From NCBI GenBank assembly GCA_946480015.1, contig CAMLIL010000017.1, forward strand, positions 1 through 64,000: a stretch of 64,000 nucleotides of DNA, read 5' to 3'. This document shows, one piece after another, positions 52,749 to 61,221 of the stretch. The position numbers and the translations under genes are program-made. The DNA is from an uncultured Oxalobacteraceae bacterium. Lineage in GTDB: Bacteria; Pseudomonadota; Gammaproteobacteria; Burkholderiales; Burkholderiaceae. Below the pieces are notes generated by a model. It was not told where the DNA came from. It ran no database searches and worked only from the letters and a program-made list of their open reading frames with translations. Each line of letters starts with the position of its first letter. Position 1 is the stretch's first letter.

Positions 52749-54332
52749 ATGATTCGAAGTAGAAGCTGTACCGGTGGCATGGTAAGCGCCCCCCACCACC
52801 TGGCGGCGCAGGCTGGCGCCGCCGTACTGCGCGAAGGTGGAAACGCGATCGAAGCCATGGTTGCTGCCGCCGCGGCCATCGCCGTGCTCTATCCGCACAT
52901 GAACGGTATTGGTGGCGACGGTTTTTGGCTGATCAGCGAGCCCGGCCGCGAGCCGGTAGCGATTCGTGCCTGCGGCCCGGCCGCCGGCCTGGCCGACCCC
53001 GCCTTCTATGCCAGCCATGGCGACAGCGCGATTCCCCCGCGTGGTCCGCGCGCCGCGCTCACGGTCGCCGGCGCCATCGGCGGCTGGGCCGAAGCCTTGC
53101 GGCATGCAAAAGCTTCCGGCGGCCGCATGCCCCTTGCCCGGCTCCTGCATGATGCGATCAATCATGCCAAATCCGGCATGCCGATCACCCCGTCGCAAGT
53201 CGAACTGACAGCGGCAAAATGGAGCCAGCTGCACCATCAGCCAGGCTTTGCCGACACCTATGCGGTAGGCGGCCTGCCGCGCCTTCACACCATCCTGCGC
53301 CAGCCCGCCCTGGCCGCTACCCTCGAGCGTCTCGCCGACGCCGGCCTGGACGATTTTTATCGCGGCGATATCGCACGCACGCTGGCTAGCGGGCTGGAGC
53401 AAACGGGCAGCCCCTTACGGCTCGCCGACCTGCAAGGTTACCGCGCCAGGACGGTCGCGCCCGTGTGGCTGCAAATGGCGCAAGGACTGGTCTACAACCT
53501 GCCGCCGCCGACGCAGGGCGTGTCGTCGCTGATGATCCTCGGAATGTTCGAGCGGCTCAACGTCGCCCAGGCCGATGGCTTCGCCCACGTCCACGGCGTG
53601 GTCGAAGCAAGCAAGCGCGCTTTCCACTTGCGCAATGCCCACGTCACCGATCCAGCCCACATGGCCTTCGACGTCCAGCAGTGGTTACACGCCGATGTGC
53701 TGGCGCGCGAAACGGCCGCCATCGACCCGCAGCGCGCCGCGCCGTGGCCGCACACGGCCAAGCCGGGCGACACCATCTGGATGGGTGCCGCCGACCGCGA
53801 CGGCCGCGTCGTCAGCTACATCCAAAGTATCTTCTGGGAATTCGGCAGCGGTGTTGTCGTGCCCGGCACCGGCGTGCTCTGGCAAAACCGCGGCGCCAGT
53901 TTTACATTAGACAACGGCCCCAACCGCTTAATGCCTGGCAAACTGCCCTTCCACACCCTCAACCCCGCGCTGGCGAAACTCAACGACGGCCGTACAATTG
54001 CCTATGGCACCATGGGCGGGGAAGGGCAGCCGCAGACCCAGGCGGCCGTGTTCACCCGTCATATCCTGTTCGGCCAGGACATGCAGCAGGCCATCAACGC
54101 CCCGCGCTGGCTGCTTGGCCGCACATGGGGTGAAGCCTCGACCAGGCTCAAGCTGGAAGGACGCTTTCCGCCCGCGCTGTACGAGCAGCTCGTGCAAGCC
54201 GGACACGACATCGAGCTGGTCGCCGATTACAGCGATATGATGGGTCACGCCGGCGCGGTTGCTGTCCACGCCAATGGCCTTATCGAAGGCGCGACCGACC
54301 CGCGTGCCGATGGCGTGTGCGCCGGCGTCTAA
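52749..54332 (+). CDS. Gamma-glutamyltransferase family protein
   Basis: A 527-residue member of the Ntn-hydrolase GGT family without an obvious signal peptide. The large-subunit part has MNGIGGDGFWLI and LPPPTQGVSSLMILGMFERL. The small subunit should begin near GDTIWMGAADRDG (340-352). In classical enzymes this spot reads TTH or TTY, and the second Thr is the self-processing nucleophile. Here only Thr342 is present and the next residue is Ile. Either Thr342 serves with a shifted register or the enzyme is altered. Downstream WEFGSGVVVPGTGVLWQNRG is well kept. An alternative TTG start lies 12 bases upstream. Confidence 0.85.
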   Translation: MIRSRSCTGGMVSAPHHLAAQAGAAVLREGGNAIEAMVAAAAAIAVLYPHMNGIGGDGFWLISEPGREPVAIRACGPAAGLADPAFYASHGDSAIPPRGPRAALTVAGAIGGWAEALRHAKASGGRMPLARLLHDAINHAKSGMPITPSQVELTAAKWSQLHHQPGFADTYAVGGLPRLHTILRQPALAATLERLADAGLDDFYRGDIARTLASGLEQTGSPLRLADLQGYRARTVAPVWLQMAQGLVYNLPPPTQGVSSLMILGMFERLNVAQADGFAHVHGVVEASKRAFHLRNAHVTDPAHMAFDVQQWLHADVLARETAAIDPQRAAPWPHTAKPGDTIWMGAADRDGRVVSYIQSIFWEFGSGVVVPGTGVLWQNRGASFTLDNGPNRLMPGKLPFHTLNPALAKLNDGRTIAYGTMGGEGQPQTQAAVFTRHILFGQDMQQAINAPRWLLGRTWGEASTRLKLEGRFPPALYEQLVQAGHDIELVADYSDMMGHAGAVAVHANGLIEGATDPRADGVCAGV

Positions 54333-54368
54333 GCGGGCACATACCGGAATAGATTCATAAAGGTAAGT

Positions 54369-55355
54369 ATGGCCCGCTCACGTTTTTTGCCCGACAACAT
54401 CACCCTCGCCATGCTGGCGACCGTCGCCGCCGCCAGCCTGATTCCAGCGCACGGACAAGGTGCGCTCGTGTTCGACCATATCACCAATGCCGCGATCTGC
54501 CTGCTGTTCTTTCTGCACGGCGCCAAGCTCCCGCGCGAAGCCGTCGTTGCCGGCCTCACCCACTGGCGTCTGCACCTGCTGGTGCTGCTATCGACCTTCG
54601 CCCTGTTCCCCATTCTGGGCTTGGCGCTGCGTCCGCTGCTGATGCCGCTGGTCACCCCCAACCTCTATCTGGGCATCCTTTTCCTGTGCATGCTCCCGTC
54701 CACGGTGCAATCATCGATCGCCTTCACTGCCGCGGCCCGCGGCAACGTTCCGGCAGCAATTTGCAGCGCATCCGCATCGAATCTGCTCGGCGTGTTCCTC
54801 ACCCCCATGCTCATGGGCCTGGTAACGAGCGCGCACGCCGACCAAGCATCGTCGCTCGACGCCATGGTGCGCATCGGCGCGCAGCTGATGCTACCCTTCG
54901 TCGCCGGGCAGCTTGCCCGCCGTTGGATCGGGCCATGGGTCGAACGCCATCGCGCGCTGGTAAGGGTGGTCGACCAGGGCTCGATTCTGCTGGTGGTCTA
55001 CACCGCGTTCAGCGAAGCGGTGGGGCAGGGATTATGGCAAAAACTGGCGCCCGGCTCTCTGGCAGGCCTGCTCATTATTGATGCCGTGCTGCTGGCGCTG
55101 GTCATCGGCGCGACCAGCTTTGCCAGCCGTCAACTGGGCTTTAGCCGCGCGGACCGCATCGCCATCATCTTCTGCGGATCGAAGAAAAGTTTGGCCAGCG
55201 GCGTACCGATGGCCAAGGTACTGTTCAGCGGCAGCGCCCTCGGTGCGGTCGTGCTGCCCGTCATGCTATTTCATCAGCTGCAACTGATGGTCTGTGCGGT
55301 ACTCGCCCAGCGCTACGCGGCGCGGGCGCCCGACCCCATCGTCGCCACGCTCTAA
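54369..55355 (+). CDS. SBF-like (bile acid:sodium symporter family) transporter
   Basis: A 328-residue membrane protein with about ten hydrophobic segments, of the YfeH-type branch of the bile acid/sodium symporter superfamily. Characteristic stretches are AAICLLFFLHGAKLPREAVV near residue 40, LGILFLCMLPSTVQSSIAFT near 100 and IAIIFCGSKKSLASGVPMAK near 265. The last holds the conserved GSKKSLASG of this subfamily. The transported solute is unknown. It follows the GGT-like gene by 36 bases and could be co-transcribed with it. Confidence 0.9.
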   Translation: MARSRFLPDNITLAMLATVAAASLIPAHGQGALVFDHITNAAICLLFFLHGAKLPREAVVAGLTHWRLHLLVLLSTFALFPILGLALRPLLMPLVTPNLYLGILFLCMLPSTVQSSIAFTAAARGNVPAAICSASASNLLGVFLTPMLMGLVTSAHADQASSLDAMVRIGAQLMLPFVAGQLARRWIGPWVERHRALVRVVDQGSILLVVYTAFSEAVGQGLWQKLAPGSLAGLLIIDAVLLALVIGATSFASRQLGFSRADRIAIIFCGSKKSLASGVPMAKVLFSGSALGAVVLPVMLFHQLQLMVCAVLAQRYAARAPDPIVATL

Positions 55356-55358
55356 ATC

Positions 55359-56127
55359 TTACTGCCACGATACGCTGCCAAGCCCGCGCGCGCTCGCATT
55401 GCGCGTGGACGGCTTGCCGTACACGGTTGCCGAGCCAAGGCCGGACAGTGTCAGATTGGCAACCGACCTCGCATGGACGGTAGCGCCACCCAAGCCGCTC
55501 ATCGACAGGTCCACATTGTCGGCCAGCAGCTCTTTTGCTTCCAGGCCACCGACACCGCCAAGGTTCGCCTTGAGCACCCTGGTCTGGCCGTGCAGGTTCA
55601 CGGCGCCCGCCCCATGCATATCGACATCAACCCGCTCGCTCTGTGCGGCGGTGAGCGTCATGCTGCCGACCCCACCCAAGCGCCGCGATGTTCTTGTATT
55701 GCACCTTGGCAGTCAGCGAGCCGGCGCCATCCAGATTGACCTTGAGCATCTCTCCAGAAAACCCTTGCAGTTCCGTGGAGCCAACGCCGTACGAATCAAA
55801 TTCGCTCAGTTTTGGCAGGATCAACTCGGCACGCAACGCGCGCCCGTCCGTGGATTTGAACGGCCACTTGCGTTTAGTGGTATCGATGATCAGCGTATCG
55901 CCAGACTGGGTGAGCGTCACTGCGGACACAAACTCCTTATCGCCGTACAGCGTCAGCGAAGGCGTATTGCCCTGCTTGACCGTCAGGCTCAGGACACCGC
56001 CCAGCTTGATTTTCGACGTACGCGCATCGACATTGCGCGCCTCGCGGATAGCCTCATCGGCATTGGCGAACGTGGCTGACAACAGCAGGGCGCTGGCAAA
56101 GATAGCCTTCGTGAGCAGGGCGTTCAT
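55359..56127 (-). pseudogene. DUF2807 (head GIN domain) protein, frameshifted
   Basis: Two overlapping frames together encode one protein. The first (56127 downward) has signal peptide MNALLTKAIFASALLLSATF and DUF2807 strands up to VQYKNIAALG. The sequence then continues in another frame as GVGSMTLTAAQSERVDVDMH up to the stop at 55359. Removing one base in the CCCCACCC run at about 55670-55677 would restore a continuous product of about 255 residues. The repeats VGG, GAGA and GLGS show the usual adhesin-like beta-helix. Loss may be real or a homopolymer sequencing error. It converges on the transporter gene. Confidence 0.75.
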
Positions 56128-56286
56128 AGTCGGTCCTCAAAGTGGGCAAGTGCAGATGTCGGCCGGTTCGGCCGCCAAGTGTGCGTCAATGCAGGAACTA
56201 TAGGCATCGGCCTGGCGATAAGCCACGCGGATGCGATGAACGGTCGATTTGATGGGGCAGTTTGCGATTGTAGGACGTTCCACCGA

Positions 56287-56383
56287 TAAAAAGCAAAAAG
56301 CCCAGTCCGAAGACTGGGCTAAGTGCTTGATAATACTGGTGCCGACTGCCGGTTTCGAACTGGCCACCTGATGATTACAAATC
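56287..56383. repeat. Distal attachment-site repeat: 3' part of tRNA-Thr with terminator
   Basis: Positions 56337-56383 repeat 58991-59037 exactly over 47 bases, from the anticodon loop to the CCA end of tRNA-Thr. The terminator beyond the tRNA is also repeated in a diverged form: AGCCCAGTC/GACTGGGCT at 56299-56320 with a CGAA loop. This is the footprint of an element that entered at the 3' end of the tRNA gene. Confidence 0.85.
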
Positions 56384-56419
56384 GCTGAAAGTTGACGTCA
56401 CATCAACGCGCATCGGAAA

Positions 56420-56740
56420 ATGATCCAGGCCGGCGGCGAGGCGCGGAAGCGCAGCAAGAAGGTGACGAAAGCTGGACCCCTCGCATCATTGGCCGAGTTG
56501 CGTCTCGTGGATCTAACTAGCGATCGAATCGAGGACTGGGCGAAAGCCGAGGCGAAGGTGCGGCCGTCGAGCGCCAGGTTGGCGATGCGTTTGCTGAAGG
56601 CTTTTTTGAAATGGTGTTCTGAGCAAAAGCAGTATGCGGAGATCGCGGACGCCAGTGCGGCGAAGAGCACCAAGGCTCGGGAGATGCTGGGAAAGCCGGG
56701 TGTGAGGCGCGACTTACTCCAGAGGGAGCAGCTACCAGCG
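56420..56740 (+). pseudogene. Tyrosine-type phage integrase, N-terminal remnant
   Basis: The first 107 or so residues, including LASLAELRLVDLTSDRIEDW and RLAMRLLKAFLKWCSEQKQY, look like the core-binding (SAM-like) domain of phage integrases. LLQREQLP is where the catalytic domain should begin; the frame instead runs on into unrelated sequence. The Arg-His-Arg-Tyr catalytic domain is missing, and the N-terminal arm-binding part is also cut short near the repeat. It is therefore inactive. Its place right beside the distal repeat is usual for an integrase. Confidence 0.75.
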
Positions 56741-56741
56741 C

Positions 56742-57101
56742 ATGACTTTCTGCGTCTCCAAAAAAGACCATCATCAACACTGGTCATGGTTTGAGCCGCG
56801 CGCATGGACCGATCAAGAATGGCAAAGTGAAATTCATCCCCCGCTTCAGCATTTTTCCAGTCTCACTTGGGGGGAGATCGATCAACTTTCCTCTGGCACG
56901 TCGCACAAAATGCATCACAGTCATGAGATCCGCCAGTTGATCGATGAAGCGCAAAAACGCTGGCTCGAGCTTGGTTTGAAAGAGTATGACACTGTATTCC
57001 GATTCAGGATGGGGGGCACAAAGCGCGCTTGGGGATATGTGGTGCAGGCGCACTTTCACATGGTTTGGTGGGAGCGCCATCATTCCATTTATCCGGTTTA
57101 G
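56742..57101 (+). CDS. Hypothetical protein of the tRNA-Thr island
   Basis: A 119-residue protein. The C-terminal half (AQKRWLELGLKEYDTVFRFR, GGTKRAWGYVVQAHFHMVWW) has the layout of a small cargo-type domain ending in a W-x-x-x-H-x-x-YP motif that I have seen in hypothetical phage and island proteins. Its function is not known. The first residues overlap the integrase junction, so the true N-terminus may have been lost or replaced. No good ribosome site stands before the ATG. It may be intact or only a remnant. Confidence 0.5.
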   Translation: MTFCVSKKDHHQHWSWFEPRAWTDQEWQSEIHPPLQHFSSLTWGEIDQLSSGTSHKMHHSHEIRQLIDEAQKRWLELGLKEYDTVFRFRMGGTKRAWGYVVQAHFHMVWWERHHSIYPV

Positions 57102-57388
57102 CAAGCACCGACCGCTCCCTGCTTTGCTCCTCGCTCTGTAGCGATCGGTCCTGCTCAGCGGCGCTGCTAGACATTGGTAGGTCAGCGCGTATATCGTAGA
57201 GGATGAGCCGGGGCAGTCAAATTTCCGAAATTCCAGCGTCGCTATGCCTTGTTGGACGAAAATCTCACGGCGAAGCGGTCTTGCCACAGACGCAGCGCTT
57301 CGATGCCAGTGATCGCAACAGCGATTCGTTATTGCTCGTGCGTTGCTGGCCCCGCGAGCAAAGTTATAAATCACGCTACGATTCCCTT

Positions 57389-58006
57389 ATGAAATATCTT
57401 AAAAAAATTGCAAAGTGGGCGCTGTTTGCCGTCATAGTGACCATAAGTGTTGATAAGCTAATCGCGCTCGGACATCAGTACAAACTGGACGCAGCAGGAT
57501 GGGCCTCGTGGGTTCAGGCAGTTGGTTCGATTGCAGCTCTGGCCGTCGCTATCTTTGTGATGAGTCAGCAAAATGCTCATGCGACGCGACTCGCCCTTAG
57601 TGCGGACACAAAGGCATTGCGGCGGAGGGGCGAATCGGTTCTCGTCTTGATTCAGCATTCCTATTCGGTCCTGGGCACCGCCAAGAACCTTATCGAAGCA
57701 GTCCTGGACGATGGCACTACAGTTGACGCCATCGATATGGCGCTGAAGGTATCGAGAGGAAAGCTTGAAGAGGTGCGACGGGTACTGGTCTCCGTTCCCG
57801 CACATGAACTCGGTGCCTTCGAAATGACGGCATCGCTCCAGAAAGCCATAGGGGCTATCACTGAAGTGCTGCATATGGTTGAGCCTCAGGACTACAACGA
57901 TCTCTACCATCTGCGAGACCAGTTCTTGCAAACTCTCAACCTGCAATTTGTATCGGTTGGTTCGGCTGCTGAGTTGTTCGATGCTAGCCTTCAAGCAATC
58001 CGATAG
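57389..58006 (+). CDS. Hypothetical membrane-anchored protein of the tRNA-Thr island
   Basis: A 205-residue protein with two N-terminal hydrophobic segments (WALFAVIVTISVDKLIAL and WVQAVGSIAALAVAIFVMSQ), followed by a helical cytoplasmic domain of about 140 residues with no recognisable motif. A candidate promoter stands upstream: TTGCTG at 57343, TATAAA at 57365, 16-bp spacer. Base composition is lower in GC than the chromosome core. It may be cargo of the element, perhaps defence-related, but nothing in the sequence fixes a function. The 287-bp gap before it has no other gene. Confidence 0.6.
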   Translation: MKYLKKIAKWALFAVIVTISVDKLIALGHQYKLDAAGWASWVQAVGSIAALAVAIFVMSQQNAHATRLALSADTKALRRRGESVLVLIQHSYSVLGTAKNLIEAVLDDGTTVDAIDMALKVSRGKLEEVRRVLVSVPAHELGAFEMTASLQKAIGAITEVLHMVEPQDYNDLYHLRDQFLQTLNLQFVSVGSAAELFDASLQAIR

Positions 58007-58051
58007 AGCAAGCCCGGGCGCCGTTCCGAATCATTGAGACTCTCAAAAAGC

Positions 58052-58076
58052 AAAAAGCCCGGCACGCGGCCGGGCT
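58052..58076 (-). terminator. Intrinsic terminator, minus strand
   Basis: AGCCCGGC and GCCGGGCT pair around a 5-base loop; the A-rich left side (AAAAAG) would be the U-tract of a minus-strand transcript. It implies a minus-strand transcription unit upstream, between 58077 and about 58560. Confidence 0.6.
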
Positions 58077-58093
58077 TGTCAGCATTCAGTCGT

Positions 58094-58177
58094 TCATGTC
58101 GGTGTCGCTACTGGCCATGATTTTCCTGCCATGAGCATGAGGCGCATGGCAGCAGCTTCCATACCGTACTGGTACAT
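58094..58177 (-). CDS. Possible very short protein or gene tail
   Basis: A minus-strand frame encodes MYQYGMEAAAMRLMLMAGKS and a few more residues up to the stop at 58094. Upstream it stays open to about 58237 without an ATG, so it may begin at a CTG (58210) or be the end of a broken gene. The terminator 18 bases past the stop is the only support. Confidence 0.2.
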   Translation of the reverse strand: MYQYGMEAAAMRLMLMAGKSWPVATPT

Positions 58178-58569
58178 GTGGGACAGGAACTCAGCTTCGG
58201 CTTGCGACAGCGGTAATACGTGAGGCGCGCCTGCGAATCATTAACAACAGGTGGAAAAACTAGTGATAGATGCGGCTTCGTGGGCCCATCCCAAGCTCAT
58301 CCCAAGGGGCTTGCAAGCTCACGTGCACCGGCGCTGGACTTCGATGCGCACCACTGCGACCGGCGGCCAGCGCCAACACGGTCCAATGCACAAGCCCGCC
58401 GACCAGGCCGGTGCGGGCATAGGTGGGTTTGCACATTCATATCACTTCAGCTCACCGCTAAATTATTTTCGTCAAATCGAGCGATTTTTCGGAAAACAGA
58501 CCGCTTGCGGCCAAAAGTCGCCCGGAAATTTGGCAACCTTGTGCCATCGATTTAGCCAGCAGGAAGCGT

Positions 58570-58859
58570 ATGAGAAATCAGGACAAGCTATCTTCACCCA
58601 ATGACCTATCAGCCTGGGTGCACATGGTAGGCCTCGGCGCCGGCCGATCGAGCCTGCCAAAGCAGAAGTACCCGCCGCTCGACTGGGAGACTCGGACGCA
58701 CGTCGATACCGAATGCGCCGCGTACCATCTTACGCGGAAACCGCAGACGCTGCGGGTATGGGCATCGCTGGAAAATGGCCCGTTGCGCCCGTCCGGATAA
58801 GCCGGCGGCTGGCCTGGGCTGTAGCGGATATCCGACGCCTGTTGGCAGGCGGATCTTGA
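58570..58859 (+). pseudogene. Excisionase-like DNA-binding protein, frameshifted
   Basis: The frame from 58570 encodes MRNQDKLSSPNDLSAW and then AAYHLTRKPQTLRVWASLEN, a helix-turn-helix segment of the kind found in small phage and island DNA-binding proteins. It then stops at 58800. In the next frame, from 58791, the expected continuation VRISRRLAWAVADIRRLLAG runs to a stop at 58857-58859. A single missing base near 58790 thus breaks the gene. Together with the integrase remnant it suggests an integrase/excisionase pair, now dead. Confidence 0.6.
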
Positions 58860-58945
58860 TGCACTGGCGATCGCTCACACGTCGCTACCGGCGTTGAGCA
58901 AATTGGGGTACACAGCGGGTACACGGCGCGTATTCGATGCGGAAA

Positions 58946-58975
58946 ACAAAAAGCCCAGTCGGTGAGGACTGGGCT
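58946..58975 (-). terminator. Terminator of tRNA-Thr
   Basis: AGCCCAGTC and GACTGGGCT form a perfect 9-bp stem around a 6-base loop, with the U-tract on the minus strand, 16 bases after the CCA end of the tRNA gene. Confidence 0.8.
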
Positions 58976-58990
58976 AAGTGTTTGATTTAT

Positions 58991-59066
<76 letters not shown>

Positions 59067-59093
59067 GTAACTTTTACAGGCTCGGATTATACG

Positions 59094-59588
59094 CTATTTG
59101 ATGCGTGTAAGCGTTGGCCGACCGCCTTTTTTGGGCGGTTCGCCGTCGCCGTCCGGGCCATCCGATGTCTCGGCCGTGACAGTTTCCTGCGGGCTCGGCA
59201 CTGGCGCCAGCGACGGCACGCTGGCCAGCGCAGGTTCCGGCGCAGGCGCAGGTGCGGGCGCGGCAGCCGGGGCCGGCCCATTCACCTCGAACGCCATGCC
59301 CTGGCCGTTCTCATTGGCATAAATGGCCAGCACATTGTGCACCGGCACGTAAATTTCGCGCGAGACACCGCCGAAGCGGGCGTGAAAGTGGATCGCCTCA
59401 TTGTCCATCTTCAAACCCGAGGTGGCGCCGAAACTGATGTTCAGGACGATTTCGCCTTTCTTCACGTATTCCATCGGCACCTGGGTGGCGCTGTCGACCT
59501 TGACCGCGAGGTAGGGCGTGAAGCCGCTGTCGGTGCACCATTCGTAGATGGCGCGCAGCATGTAAGGTTTGGTGGATATTTCTGCCAT
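59094..59588 (-). CDS. sspB: ClpXP protease specificity-enhancing factor SspB
   Basis: A 164-residue adaptor that brings ssrA-tagged proteins to ClpXP. The peptide-binding domain covers residues 1-105: STKPYMLRAIYEWCTDSGFT, then GEIVLNISFGATSGLKMDNE and HFHARFGGVSREIYVPV. A flexible Ala/Pro-rich linker follows. The end, KKGGRPTLTRIK, corresponds to the short tail that docks on the ClpX N-domain. The start MAEISTKPYM is preferred; the frame extends ten codons further. It lies downstream of sspA in the usual order. Confidence 0.95.
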   Translation of the reverse strand: MAEISTKPYMLRAIYEWCTDSGFTPYLAVKVDSATQVPMEYVKKGEIVLNISFGATSGLKMDNEAIHFHARFGGVSREIYVPVHNVLAIYANENGQGMAFEVNGPAPAAAPAPAPAPEPALASVPSLAPVPSPQETVTAETSDGPDGDGEPPKKGGRPTLTRIK

Positions 59589-59702
59589 GTTCTTGTATGT
59601 GAGTGATGCGGGTGACACGCCAGTCTACTGCGATTCGCCAGGAGGCGCCGCGACTGGCGTGTACCGGACCGGCGGCCGCGGCCGCCGCCCCATGCGGCGC
59701 AC

Positions 59703-60314
59703 TTAGCGGCGCATGACCTTTTCGGACGGGGTCAGCGCCTCGATATAGGCCGGACGCGAGAAAATGCGCTCGGCATACTTCATCAGCGGCGCGGCCGTCT
59801 TCGACAGTTCGATGCCGTAATGGTCCAGGCGCCACAGCAGCGGCGCCACCGCCACGTCCAGCATCGAGAACTCGTCGCCCAGCATGTACTTGTTCTTGAG
59901 GAACAACGGCGCCAGGGTGGTCAGGCGGTCGCGGATTTCCGCGCGGGCCTTGTCGTGGCTCTTGTCGCTGGCCTTGTTGCGCTCGCTTTCCAGCACATGC
60001 ACGTGCACGAACAACTCTTTTTCAAAGTTGAACAGCATCAAGCGCGCGCGCGCGCGCATCAGCGGGTCGGCCGGCATCAGCTGCGGGTGCGGGAAGCGCT
60101 CGTCGATGTATTCGTTGATGATGTTCGATTCGTACAGAATCAGTTCGCGCTCGACCAGGATCGGCACCTGGCCGTACGGGTTCATCGTCGAAATGTCTTC
60201 CGGCTTGTTGAACAGGTCCACGTCGCGCACTTCGAAGTCCATGCCTTTTTCGAACAGGACCAGGCGGCAGCGTTGGGAGAAGGGGCACGTGGTGCCCGAG
60301 TAGAGAACCATCAT
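59703..60314 (-). CDS. sspA: Stringent starvation protein A homolog (glutathione S-transferase fold)
   Basis: A 203-residue protein with an N-terminal thioredoxin-like domain (MMVLYSGTTCPFSQRCRLVL; DLFNKPEDISTMNPYGQVPI) and a C-terminal all-helical GST domain (MLGDEFSMLDVAVAPLLWRL). SspA has no GST activity in enterobacteria; it binds RNA polymerase and affects stationary-phase and phage transcription. In betaproteobacteria it stands between the bc1 genes and sspB, as here. AGGAAC precedes the start. Confidence 0.95.
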   Translation of the reverse strand: MMVLYSGTTCPFSQRCRLVLFEKGMDFEVRDVDLFNKPEDISTMNPYGQVPILVERELILYESNIINEYIDERFPHPQLMPADPLMRARARLMLFNFEKELFVHVHVLESERNKASDKSHDKARAEIRDRLTTLAPLFLKNKYMLGDEFSMLDVAVAPLLWRLDHYGIELSKTAAPLMKYAERIFSRPAYIEALTPSEKVMRR

Positions 60315-60372
60315 TTTTATAGTTCCTTAGAAACAAAGGGGTGAAACGACTAGCGGATCACCCCGGAAATGA

Positions 60373-60394
60373 TTGCCCGCAAATCCGCGGGCAA
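60373..60394. other. Hairpin between petC and sspA
   Basis: TTGCCCGC and GCGGGCAA pair perfectly around a 6-base loop in the gap between the two minus-strand genes. No U-tract follows in either direction, so it is more likely an mRNA processing or stabilising element than a full terminator. Confidence 0.4.
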
Positions 60395-60434
60395 TGAATG
60401 ACTACTTGGTAATGCGATCAAGCCGAAGGCAAAC

Positions 60435-61196
60435 TTACTTTACCTCTTTCCAGTACGACGCGCTCAGTCGCCAGGCCAGCAGGGCGAACATGGTCATGAA
60501 CAGCAAGACCCAGACGCCCAGACGCTTGCGCAAGCCTTGCGCCGGTTCGGCCATCCACTCGAGGTAGGACACCAGATCGGCGGTGGCAGCGTCGAATTCC
60601 GACGGGCTCAGCTTGCCGGGGGTGACTTGCTCGAAGCCAGCGAACTTGTGCACGGTCTTGCTGTGATCGTGCGGATCTTTCTCTTCGACCATCTTGACCG
60701 TGCGCACGCCCTGCAGCTGCCACATGACGTGCGGCATGGCCACGTTCGGTACCACCAGGTTGTTCCAGCCGGTCGGACGGGTGTCGTCCTTGTAGAAGCT
60801 ACGCAGATAGGTGTACAGGTAGTCGCCACCGGTACCGGCGCCCGACGCCTTGGCGCGCGCGATCACCGACAGGTCCGGCGGCACCACGCCGAACCAGGCC
60901 TTGGCGTCTTCCGGACGCAGGGCGGTGGTCATCATGCCGCCCACCTTGTCTTGCGAGAACAGCAGGTTGGCCTTGATCTGGTCTTCGGTCAAGCCCAGGT
61001 CGCGCAGGCGGTTGTAGCGCATGGACGAGGCCGAGTGGCAGTTCAGGCAATAGTTGACGAACAGCTTGGCGCCGTTTTGCAGCGACGTGAGGCTTGCACG
61101 GGCCGGGGCGCGGTCGAGCGGGTGCCCCCCTTCGTTCGCAAACGCCAGGCTCGGCAGCAATGCCAGGATCGCAATCAGTTTCTTCGAAAATTTCAT
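60435..61196 (-). CDS. petC: Cytochrome c1 of the bc1 complex
   Basis: A 253-residue membrane-bound cytochrome. The signal peptide is KLIAILALLPSLAFA. The heme-binding motif CLNCHSASSMRYNRL carries the two Cys and the His ligand; the Met ligand is probably in NVAMPHVMW. A single C-terminal membrane segment (GVWVLLFMTMFALLAWRLS) anchors it. It carries electrons from the Rieske protein to cytochrome c in the ubiquinol:cytochrome c oxidoreductase. It is the third gene of the petABC operon. Confidence 0.96.
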   Translation of the reverse strand: MKFSKKLIAILALLPSLAFANEGGHPLDRAPARASLTSLQNGAKLFVNYCLNCHSASSMRYNRLRDLGLTEDQIKANLLFSQDKVGGMMTTALRPEDAKAWFGVVPPDLSVIARAKASGAGTGGDYLYTYLRSFYKDDTRPTGWNNLVVPNVAMPHVMWQLQGVRTVKMVEEKDPHDHSKTVHKFAGFEQVTPGKLSPSEFDAATADLVSYLEWMAEPAQGLRKRLGVWVLLFMTMFALLAWRLSASYWKEVK

Positions 61197-61221
61197 AAGT
61201 TGTCCTGTATGGTCTCGTCGA

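Larger units (their letters stand above)
58007..58569. other. Non-coding stretch inside the island
   Basis: 563 bp without a supported gene on the plus strand. It has a minus-strand terminator at 58052-58076 and a very small minus-strand frame next to it. The remaining sequence to 58569 shows only short spurious frames. Confidence 0.5.
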
